The position numbers and the translations under genes were made by a program. The notes beneath the pieces are model-generated. The model was not told the origin of the DNA. It saw only the letters and a list, made by a program, of their open reading frames with translations, and searched no databases. From Dyadobacter chenhuakuii (GTDB lineage Bacteria; Bacteroidota; Bacteroidia; Cytophagales; Spirosomataceae), in contig NZ_CP098805.1 of assembly GCF_023821985.2 (NCBI RefSeq), positions 1,116,001 through 1,180,000 on the forward strand: a DNA stretch of 64,000 nucleotides, written 5' to 3'. Positions 56,802 to 64,000 of the stretch are shown in pieces (the first letter of the stretch is position 1; the number at the start of each line of letters is the position of its first letter).

Positions 56802-57683
56802 TTATTGGTAAATTTCCTTCTTAGCAGCTTTGAAAGTGTTGGTTAGCAACCCACAAATGGTCATCAGGCCAACGCCTCCCGGAACGGGCGTAATGTAGCT
56901 CGTTTTCGGCGCTACGTCACTGAAGTTAACGTCACCCTTGATCGCAAAACCGCTTTTCTTGGTCTCGTCCACAACTCTCGTGATGCCCACGTCAATCACT
57001 ACTGCTCCTTCTTTAACGTAATCAGCGGTCACAAATTCTGGTCGGCCCAGGGCAACGATCAAAATATCTGCGGTTTGGCAGATTTCTTTCAGATTCTGTG
57101 TTTTTGAATGTGTAATGGTTACCGTGCAATTGCCCGGATATTCATTACGCTGCATTAATATGCTCATCGGCAAGCCCACGATCTGGCTGCGGCCGATCAC
57201 TACGCAATGTTTTCCGCTGGTTTCGATCTTGGCGCGAATCAGCATTTCTAATATCCCGAACGGAGTTGCCGAAATGTAAGCAGGCAAGCCTTTGCACATT
57301 TTGCCCACGTTCACCGGATGAAAACCATCCACGTCCTTAGCCGGACTAACGGCTTCCATAATGGTGTTTTCAGAAATATGTTTGGGTAGGGGAAGCTGCA
57401 CAATGAATCCGTCCACGTCCGGATCGTTATTTAATCCTTCCACTGCGTCCAGAAGTTCTTTTTCGCTTATTTCAGGCCCGAATCTCAGTAATGTTGATGT
57501 GAAACCAATTTCTTCACAGCTTCTGATCTTGGATGCTACGTAGGTTTCGCTTGCGCCATTGGCACCAACGAGTATGGCAGCCAAATGCGGCTTTTTGCCA
57601 CCACCGGCCACCCACGCTTCCACTTCGTTTTTTATTTCAAACTTAATTTGGGATGAAATCGCTTTCCCGTCTAGTAACTGCAT
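56802..57683 (-). CDS. folD: Bifunctional methylenetetrahydrofolate dehydrogenase / cyclohydrolase
   Basis: 293 residues, normal FolD length. Motifs include the Tyr-Lys region [28 protein letters not shown], the P-(A)KDVDGFHP segment, [14 protein letters not shown] for NADP binding, and the C-terminal [16 protein letters not shown]. It interconverts 5,10-methylene- and 10-formyl-tetrahydrofolate. The start shares one base with the stop of the upstream sirtuin gene (TAATG), so the two are coupled. The XRE regulator gene starts 18 bases downstream. Confidence 0.97.
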   Translation of the reverse strand: MQLLDGKAISSQIKFEIKNEVEAWVAGGGKKPHLAAILVGANGASETYVASKIRSCEEIGFTSTLLRFGPEISEKELLDAVEGLNNDPDVDGFIVQLPLPKHISENTIMEAVSPAKDVDGFHPVNVGKMCKGLPAYISATPFGILEMLIRAKIETSGKHCVVIGRSQIVGLPMSILMQRNEYPGNCTVTITHSKTQNLKEICQTADILIVALGRPEFVTADYVKEGAVVIDVGITRVVDETKKSGFAIKGDVNFSDVAPKTSYITPVPGGVGLMTICGLLTNTFKAAKKEIYQ

Positions 57684-58369
57684 TATTGACTGATAATATT
57701 TTTGATAAGAATTTCCATTCCCGTAGTCGCCTTTTCCTGAATGAATGTCATGTTGGGTTTGAGACTGATATCGGGTTTTGCAGGATCGATAATATAAATA
57801 GGCTTGTCCGCGCCGACGTAATGCACGAGTCCTGCTGCCGGATAAACTGCCAGCGACGTGCCGACAACCACAAAGATGTCAGCCTGTTCCGTAACATCCA
57901 TCGCGATTTCCATCATCGGAACTTCCTCGCCGAACCACACAATGTGCGGCCTCAGCTGGCTCCCAAGTTCACAGAGATCTCCCGTTTTTAGCTCCCAGGA
58001 TGACATTTCATAAACCAGGTCAGGGTTCTTCGTGCTTCTGGATTTGAAAAGCTCGCCATGCAAATGGATTATGTTTGAAGAACCGGCGATCTCGTGCAGG
58101 TTATCGACGTTTTGGGTAATGATGGTTACGTCAAAATCCTTTTCCAACTCCACGAGCGCATAATGGGCAGCATTGGGCTTCACGTCCGCAGCCTGCTTTC
58201 TGCGCTGGTTGTAAAAGTCCAGCACAAGTTCCTGGTTACGCTGCCAGGCTTCCGGGGTGGCCACATCCTCAATGCGGAAGTTGTCCCACAATCCACCATT
58301 GTCGCGGAATGTGCTGATCCCGCTTTCGGCACTGATGCCCGCTCCGGACAGCACTACAAGTTTTTTCAT
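57683..58369 (-). CDS. Sir2-family NAD-dependent deacylase lacking the zinc cysteines
   Basis: 228 residues. The NAD-binding core is intact ([29 protein letters not shown]) and the catalytic His is in [19 protein letters not shown] carries the Tyr-x-x-Arg pair typical of class III desuccinylase/deacetylase (CobB-like) enzymes. The four zinc-binding Cys between the HGEL and RPHIVWFGE motifs are not there: only one Cys (GDLCELG) is found. It may fold without zinc. It removes acyl groups from lysine with NAD use, if active. It overlaps the folD start by one base. Confidence 0.9.
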   Translation of the reverse strand: MKKLVVLSGAGISAESGISTFRDNGGLWDNFRIEDVATPEAWQRNQELVLDFYNQRRKQAADVKPNAAHYALVELEKDFDVTIITQNVDNLHEIAGSSNIIHLHGELFKSRSTKNPDLVYEMSSWELKTGDLCELGSQLRPHIVWFGEEVPMMEIAMDVTEQADIFVVVGTSLAVYPAAGLVHYVGADKPIYIIDPAKPDISLKPNMTFIQEKATTGMEILIKNIISQ

Positions 58370-58403
58370 GATCTTTATTTTCTAGTGTGTAACTGATTTA
58401 TTA

Positions 58404-60866
58404 TTAGCTCTTTTTCGCTGCTTTGGGTGCTGCCGGCTTCTTAGCCGCCGGTTTCGCTGCTGCTTTTTTCGCCGCTGGCTTTTTGGCTGCCGGTTTTTTC
58501 TCCGCCACCTTTTTCTCTGCCGGTGCTTTTACAACAGCCGCCTTAGCCACCGGTTTCTTGCCAAATCTTCCCGCAGGCTTATCCGGTGTCTCTGCTGCCA
58601 GCTTCACTACTTCTTCGTAGGTAAGCGATGCCGGTTCTGTTCCTTTCGGAATCTTAACATTCTTCTTTCCAAAAGCAATGTAAGGTCCGTATTTACCATT
58701 CAGCACTTTCGCGTCCGGATCTTCGGCGAACTCTTTAATGGTCCTGTTGCTGTCCTGTAAGCGTTTTTCAGTGATAATTTCGATCAGTCTGTCTTCTGTG
58801 ACAGCCATTGGATCGTCTGTTCTTGCCAGAGAATAATATTTGCCGTCATGCTTTACATATGGGCCGAATTTTCCGATGTTGACGATCAATTCTTTCTCCT
58901 CGTACAAACCTACTTCGCGTGGCAGTTTAAATAATTCAAAAGCTTCTTCCAGCGTAATGTTCTCCATCAGCTGACCTTTCATCAAGCTCGCAAATTTTGG
59001 TTTTTCCTCATCTTCCGCATCACCGATCTGCACATAAGGGCCGTATTTACCGATTCTTACGGATACTTTTTTGCCCGTTGCAGGATCTTCGCCCAGATCG
59101 CGCGACGTGAGGCTGCGGTCGATGGCTTCTTCGTTTGCCTCGGTTACTTTCTTCTGAAATGGCGTGTAAAAGTTCTTGATCATCTGGCGCCATTCGAGCT
59201 GGCCTTCGGCAATGTGGTCAAAATCCTTCTCAACATTAGCCGTAAAAGAGTAATCAATAATGTCATTAAAATGACTTACCAGAAAGTCATTCACGACCAT
59301 TCCGGTGCTGGTAGGAAAGAGTTTTGCCTTTTCCGAGCCGTAAATTTCTTTATTGACCTTGCTGTTGATCTGGTTATTAGCCAGCGTCAGTTCTTTAAAA
59401 TCACGTTCTGTTCCCTGGCGGTCTTCTTTTACAATGTATTCGCGCCTTAATATGGTAGAAATTGTAGGTGCGTATGTGGATGGACGTCCGATGCCCATTT
59501 CTTCCAGCTTTTTAACCAAACTTGCTTCCGTATAGCGGGGCGGGTTTCTTGTGAAGCGTTCCGTCGCTTTCATGTCTGCCAGGTTCAGGATCTGGTTAAT
59601 GTTCAGCGGAGGCAGCATTCCTTTCTGCTCTTCATCGCCTTCATCGTCGCTGGATTCCATATATACTTTCAGGAAACCTTCGAATTTGATCACCTCGCCT
59701 TGTGCAACGAGTTCTTCGGAAGTAGTTGAAATAGAAATGGTTGCCGTTGTGCGTTCCAGTTGCGCATCCGACATTTGTGATGCGATGGCACGTTTCCAGA
59801 TCAGCTCATACAAGCGCTGCTCATTGCGGTCGCTGCTGCCATTTAATGTAGAAAAATCAGTTGGCCTGATGGCTTCGTGAGCTTCTTGCGCCGACTCGTT
59901 TTTGGTCTTGAATATCCTTTTATTATAATAATCCTGTCCGTATTCCTTCGTAATCTGCACCCTGGCTTTTTCCAATGCTTCCTCCGACAAATTCGTGGAG
60001 TCCGTTCTCATGTAGGAGATTTTACCAGCTTCGTAAAGCCGTTGTGCAACGGTCATGGTTTGCGCTACGGAAAAGCTCAGCTTACGGGATGCTTCCTGTT
60101 GTAATGTAGAAGTTGTGAATGGCGGTGCTGGTGTTTTTTTGGCTGGTTTAACTTCAAGGCTTTTGATGGAGAACTGTGCGCCGATGCATTTTTCGAGAAA
60201 TTTCATCGCATCTTCTTCCTGGGGAAAGTTCTTCGCCAATTCTGCATTCAGGACTTTGCCATTTCCAAGATCAAAATGCGCAGTCACTTTGAAGCTGCTT
60301 TTGCTTCTGAACGCATCGATTTCCCTTTCCCTTTCAACAATAATACGGACCGCAACAGATTGCACACGTCCGGCCGAAAGGTTTGATTTACCAATTCTTA
60401 TTTTTTTCCAGAGCACCGGGGAAAGCTCATAACCTACGAGCCTGTCCAGGATCCGGCGTGCCTGCTGCGCGTCCACCAGATCTACATCTATTATACGCGG
60501 TTTGGAAATCGCATTTTGTAAAGCAGTTTTCGTAATCTCCCTGAACACAATTCTTTTAGTGTCGTCGGGTAACCCCAAGGCTTCTTTCAAGTGCCACGAA
60601 ATCGCCTCTCCTTCGCGGTCATCATCCGTTGCGAGCCATACTTCTGCGCCCTTGGCGAGTTTTTTAAGCTCGGATATCACCTTTACTTTATCAGCGGAAA
60701 TTTCATAAGAAGGTTGGAAACCATGCTCAACATCCACACCCATATCATGCTCCGGAAGGTCACGAACGTGCCCGAAACTTGACTTGACGGTGAAATCTGC
60801 TCCTAAATAACTTTCAATGGTTTTGGCCTTCGCCGGTGACTCAACGATCACCAGATTTTTTGACAT
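58404..60866 (-). CDS. topA: DNA topoisomerase I with a Lys/Ala-rich tail
   Basis: 820 residues from the ATG at 60866 (MSKNLVIVESPAKAKTIESY); a TTG-started extension of 21 residues is unlikely because the Toprim domain begins at once. Acidic Toprim residues appear in WLATDDDREGEAISWHL. The active-site Tyr lies in ISYMRTDSTNLS. The C-terminal part has Toprim_Crpt-like repeats with KYGPYVQIG, KFGPYVKHDGKYY and KYGPYIAFGKK instead of Cys4 zinc fingers. The last about 50 residues are runs of AAKKPAAKK resembling a histone H1 tail. It relaxes negative supercoils. Confidence 0.97.
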   Translation of the reverse strand: MSKNLVIVESPAKAKTIESYLGADFTVKSSFGHVRDLPEHDMGVDVEHGFQPSYEISADKVKVISELKKLAKGAEVWLATDDDREGEAISWHLKEALGLPDDTKRIVFREITKTALQNAISKPRIIDVDLVDAQQARRILDRLVGYELSPVLWKKIRIGKSNLSAGRVQSVAVRIIVEREREIDAFRSKSSFKVTAHFDLGNGKVLNAELAKNFPQEEDAMKFLEKCIGAQFSIKSLEVKPAKKTPAPPFTTSTLQQEASRKLSFSVAQTMTVAQRLYEAGKISYMRTDSTNLSEEALEKARVQITKEYGQDYYNKRIFKTKNESAQEAHEAIRPTDFSTLNGSSDRNEQRLYELIWKRAIASQMSDAQLERTTATISISTTSEELVAQGEVIKFEGFLKVYMESSDDEGDEEQKGMLPPLNINQILNLADMKATERFTRNPPRYTEASLVKKLEEMGIGRPSTYAPTISTILRREYIVKEDRQGTERDFKELTLANNQINSKVNKEIYGSEKAKLFPTSTGMVVNDFLVSHFNDIIDYSFTANVEKDFDHIAEGQLEWRQMIKNFYTPFQKKVTEANEEAIDRSLTSRDLGEDPATGKKVSVRIGKYGPYVQIGDAEDEEKPKFASLMKGQLMENITLEEAFELFKLPREVGLYEEKELIVNIGKFGPYVKHDGKYYSLARTDDPMAVTEDRLIEIITEKRLQDSNRTIKEFAEDPDAKVLNGKYGPYIAFGKKNVKIPKGTEPASLTYEEVVKLAAETPDKPAGRFGKKPVAKAAVVKAPAEKKVAEKKPAAKKPAAKKAAAKPAAKKPAAPKAAKKS

Positions 60867-61202
60867 AACTTTGGATTTAAGGGATCTTGTAGCACTTTGA
60901 ATGTCCAAATATAGGGTACAATCCTGCAAAAAATCAAAGCGCTGCTGAAAAGGTAATCTAAAATCGCCGATAATGCGGCAGTCCCTGTTGGGCGTATTTG
61001 AAATAATTTCCCAAATATCCCGGCTGTAAGAACAAAAACTTTAAGGGCGAGGTTATTTAAATGCGTCCTTAGTATATAATGATGCTAAATAGTAGTGAAA
61101 AGCGGCAGGCAAGCCTCAGCTTATGCCGTAAATTCGTACTTTCGCGTGTTTTAATGATCAAAAATCTTCCACCTAATTGAGGCGTATATTGTATTTTTCA
61201 CT
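60867..61202. other. 336-base divergent intergenic region between topA and acnB
   Basis: No gene is seen. It should hold the divergent promoters of topA and acnB. TACTTTCG at 61137-61144, about 60 bases before the acnB ATG, differs from the Bacteroidota -7 pattern TAnnTTTG at one fixed base, but no TTTG box is seen at the expected distance. No strong hairpin or RNA element was recognised. Confidence 0.45.
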
Positions 61203-63974
61203 ATGAACATTTATAAGGATTACATCAAGGAAATTGAAGAAAGAGCAGCCCAGGGACTTCATCCTAAGCCAATAGACGGCGCCGAGTTGCTGGGAGAAAT
61301 TATCGCACAGATAAAGGATACGGAAAACGAGTATCGCGAAGATTCTCTCAAGTTTTTTATCTACAACACATTACCAGGAACAACAAGCGCTGCCGGTGCG
61401 AAAGCCAGGTTCCTCAAAGAAATCATTCTTGGCGAATCCATCGTTTCAGAAATATCACCCGCTTTTGCATTTGAACTGCTGTCGCACATGAAGGGCGGTC
61501 CTTCCATTGGCGTATTGCTGGATCTTGCATTGGGCGAAAATTATTCGATTGCTAAACAAGCGGCTGCGGTGCTTAAAACGCAGGTTTACTTATATGATGC
61601 AGACACAGACCGTCTGAAAGAAGCATTTAAAAGCGGCAACGAAATCGCCCGGGAAATCCTTGAAAGTTATGCCCGCGGGGACTTCTTCACATTGCTGCCT
61701 GAAATACCGGAAGAAATTAAGATCGTAACATTCATTGCCGGAGAGGGGGATATCTCAACCGATTTACTCTCTCCGGGTAATCAGGCGCACTCGCGCTCTG
61801 ACCGCGAATTGCATGGTCAATGTATGATCACAACGACTGCCCAGAAGCAAATCAAAGCATTACAGGAAGAGCATCCTGACAAAAGCGTGATGTTGATTGC
61901 TGAGAAAGGCACGATGGGCGTGGGCTCTTCGCGCATGTCCGGTGTGAATAATGTGGCGCTTTGGACCGGCAAGCAGGCGAGTCCGTATATCCCTTACGTT
62001 AACATTGCGCCTATTGTGGGCGGAACCAATGGCATTTCTCCCATTTTCCTAACCACTGTTGATGTTACAGGGGGAATTGGAATAGATTTGAAAAACTGGG
62101 TTAAGAAAGTGGACGAGAACGGAAACGTTGTTCGTAACGAAAGCGGAGATCCTGTTTTGGAAGAGGTTTATTCAGTTGCTACGGGCACTGTTTTGACCAT
62201 TAATACAAAAACAAAAAAACTGTACAACGGCGACAAGGAACTGATTGACATTTCCAAAGCGCTTACGCCACAGAAAAAGGAATTTATCAGAGCAGGCGGC
62301 TCCTATGCCATTGTTTTTGGTAAAAAAATACAAACGGTCGCGGCAAAGATCTTAGGCATCGAACCTACGCTTGTTTTCGCACCTTCCAAAGAAATTTCAA
62401 ATGAAGGCCAGGGCCTTACTGCGGTTGAAAAGATCTTCAACAGAAATGCAGTTGGGACAACGCCGGGTAAAGTTTTGCACGCCGGTTCTGATGTTCGTGT
62501 TGAGGTTAACATTGTCGGTTCGCAAGATACGACGGGTTTAATGACCGCTCAGGAACTGGAATCAATGGCTGCGACAACCATTTCGCCGATTGTGGACGGG
62601 GCTTATCAATCTGGTTGCCACACCGCATCGGTTTGGGATAAAAAAGCGCAGGCTAACATTCCGAAACTGATGAAGTTTATGAATGATTTCGGCCTCATCA
62701 CAGCGCGTGACCCGAAGGGCGAATATCACTCGATGACCGATGTGATCCACAAAGTCCTTAACGACATTACTATTGACGAATGGGCAATCATCATCGGTGG
62801 CGACTCACATACAAGAATGTCCAAAGGCGTTGCTTTTGGTGCTGACTCGGGAACTGTTGCCATTGCACTTGCAACCGGTGAAGTTTCCATGCCAATTCCC
62901 GAATCCGTTAAGGTAACATTTAAAGGTGACATGAAAGGGCACATGGATTTCCGTGATGTCGTTCACGCCACACAGGCGCAAATGTTGCAGCAATTTGGCG
63001 GCGAAAACGTTTTCCAGGGCCGCATCATTGAAGTGCATCTGGGAACATTACCCGCCGACCAGGCATTTACATTTACCGACTGGACTGCGGAAATGAAGGC
63101 GAAAGCTTCCATTTGTATTTCAGAAGATGACACGTTGATCGAATCCCTGGAAATTGCTAAAAACAGGATCCAGATTATGATTGATAAGGGCATGGAGAAC
63201 CACAAGCAGGTTCTTCAGGGACTGATCAACAAAGCAGATAAGCGCATTGCTGAAATCAAATCCGGTGAAAAACCTGCTTTGGTTCCTGATGCAAATGCTA
63301 AATATTATGCAGAAGTTGTCATTGATCTCGACGCGATCGTTGAACCGATGATTGCCGATCCGGATGTAAATAATAAAGAGGTTTCAAAGCGTTACACCCA
63401 CGATACAATCCGTCCGCTTTCTTTTTATGGAGAGGACAAAAAAGTTGATCTTGGTTTCGTAGGCTCTTGTATGGTTCATAAAGGGGATTTGAAAATCGTT
63501 TCTCAAATGCTCCGTAATCTGGAAGAACAAAAAGGCAAAGTTGAATTCTTCGCTCCGCTGGTTGTGGCCGCGCCGACTTACAATATTATAGAAGAGCTGA
63601 AAAAAGAAGGTGACTGGGATGTTTTGCAAAAATACTCAGGCTTTGAATTCGACGATAACGCTCCGAAAGTAGCGGCGCGTACGGAATATGAAAACATGAT
63701 GTATCTGGAACGTCCGGGCTGCAACCTTTGCATGGGTAACCAGGAAAAAGCCGCCAAAGGCGATACAGTTCTGGCTACTTCTACCCGTCTTTTCCAGGGA
63801 AGGGTTGTTGAAGATTCGGATCGTAAAAAAGGAGAGTCATTGCTGGCATCTACGCCGGTGGTCGTTTTGTCCGCAATCCTCGGACGCATTCCGAACATTG
63901 AGGAATACAAAGCGGCAGTGGTTGGCATTGACCTGACGAAGTTTGCACCGCCAGTTAAACAATTGGCGAGATAA
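61203..63974 (+). CDS. acnB: Bifunctional aconitate hydratase 2 / 2-methylisocitrate dehydratase
   Basis: 923 residues, AcnB type, with an N-terminal HEAT-like helical domain (about 1-160; YIKEIEERAAQGLHPKPIDG) that is missing in AcnA. The 4Fe-4S ligands are Cys756 (GFVGSCMVHKGD), Cys840 and Cys843 (PGCNLCMGNQEK). Substrate-site segments such as IIIGGDSHTRMSKGVAFGAD are present. It isomerises citrate to isocitrate in the TCA cycle. It is complete, with its stop 26 bases before the window end, and begins after a 336-base divergent gap. Confidence 0.97.
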   Translation: MNIYKDYIKEIEERAAQGLHPKPIDGAELLGEIIAQIKDTENEYREDSLKFFIYNTLPGTTSAAGAKARFLKEIILGESIVSEISPAFAFELLSHMKGGPSIGVLLDLALGENYSIAKQAAAVLKTQVYLYDADTDRLKEAFKSGNEIAREILESYARGDFFTLLPEIPEEIKIVTFIAGEGDISTDLLSPGNQAHSRSDRELHGQCMITTTAQKQIKALQEEHPDKSVMLIAEKGTMGVGSSRMSGVNNVALWTGKQASPYIPYVNIAPIVGGTNGISPIFLTTVDVTGGIGIDLKNWVKKVDENGNVVRNESGDPVLEEVYSVATGTVLTINTKTKKLYNGDKELIDISKALTPQKKEFIRAGGSYAIVFGKKIQTVAAKILGIEPTLVFAPSKEISNEGQGLTAVEKIFNRNAVGTTPGKVLHAGSDVRVEVNIVGSQDTTGLMTAQELESMAATTISPIVDGAYQSGCHTASVWDKKAQANIPKLMKFMNDFGLITARDPKGEYHSMTDVIHKVLNDITIDEWAIIIGGDSHTRMSKGVAFGADSGTVAIALATGEVSMPIPESVKVTFKGDMKGHMDFRDVVHATQAQMLQQFGGENVFQGRIIEVHLGTLPADQAFTFTDWTAEMKAKASICISEDDTLIESLEIAKNRIQIMIDKGMENHKQVLQGLINKADKRIAEIKSGEKPALVPDANAKYYAEVVIDLDAIVEPMIADPDVNNKEVSKRYTHDTIRPLSFYGEDKKVDLGFVGSCMVHKGDLKIVSQMLRNLEEQKGKVEFFAPLVVAAPTYNIIEELKKEGDWDVLQKYSGFEFDDNAPKVAARTEYENMMYLERPGCNLCMGNQEKAAKGDTVLATSTRLFQGRVVEDSDRKKGESLLASTPVVVLSAILGRIPNIEEYKAAVVGIDLTKFAPPVKQLAR

Positions 63975-64000
63975 TCGATACTGGCACAGTTGTTGACGCG

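Noticed and set aside
58423..58620. Plus-strand Ala/Gly/Phe-rich frame at the topA tail
   Set aside because: It is the antisense of the Lys/Ala repeats and reflects their simple composition only.
60867..60929. 21-residue N-terminal extension of TopA from a TTG
   Set aside because: The Toprim domain begins at the ATG at 60866, as in the family; the extension adds nothing recognisable.

Overview
The window looks like chromosome from a member of the Bacteroidota, most likely Cytophagales/Spirosomaceae (Dyadobacter-like). The basis is a protein ending in a type IX secretion sorting domain, a Tat-exported phosphocholine-specific phospholipase C of the Bacteroidota kind, a TonB-dependent receptor, a beta-propeller hybrid-type sensor kinase, weak Shine-Dalgarno signals, and the thrS-infC-rpmI-rplT order. 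The genus is inferred from overall resemblance only. No rRNA, tRNA, CRISPR array, integrase or insertion sequence was seen.

Region 1 (1-2182, minus strand) is a signalling operon: a degenerate receiver-GAF protein, a LytS-type histidine kinase and a LytTR-type response regulator cut off by the window edge. All three are joined by ATGA overlaps.

Region 2 (2484-31976, plus strand) is the centrepiece: 22 genes in a row with gaps mostly under 60 bases. The first part (2484-11486) is an accessory metabolic set. It carries eight SnoaL/NTF2-like domains in six proteins, two DJ-1/PfpI proteins, a ThDP enzyme of the acetolactate synthase/benzoylformate decarboxylase family, a GMC oxidoreductase and a VOC protein. 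The second part is an N-acylglucosamine 2-epimerase-like protein, a STAS protein, the debranching enzyme GlgX, a second STAS protein, an RsbW-like kinase, an nSTAND-WD40 ATPase, a TonB receptor, a GNAT enzyme, a transporter-HEAT protein, a propeller sensor whose phospho-histidine is replaced by Asp, a small soluble histidine kinase, and a receiver-PP2C phosphatase. The core (AGE, STAS, GlgX, STAS, RsbW, PP2C) recalls the icfG carbon-control cluster of the cyanobacterium Synechocystis. I read this stretch as a partner-switching system placed with, and probably controlling, carbohydrate metabolism. The two larger gaps in this stretch each hold a copy of a dispersed palindromic repeat.

Region 3 (31983-40304) has a eukaryote-type (GT3) glycogen synthase convergent with the phosphatase gene, a DUF5009-type membrane acyltransferase, an AT-richer T9SS leucine-rich-repeat protein, pgi, a VanZ-like protein, and an SDR dehydrogenase coupled to a small conserved protein.

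Region 4 (40495-63974) is housekeeping: dnaK, phospholipase C, rplT/rpmI/infC/thrS, a TPR lipoprotein, an rRNA methyltransferase-like protein, an EVE protein, menB and divergent menE, an XRE regulator, folD, a sirtuin without its zinc cysteines, topA with a Lys/Ala-rich tail, and acnB.
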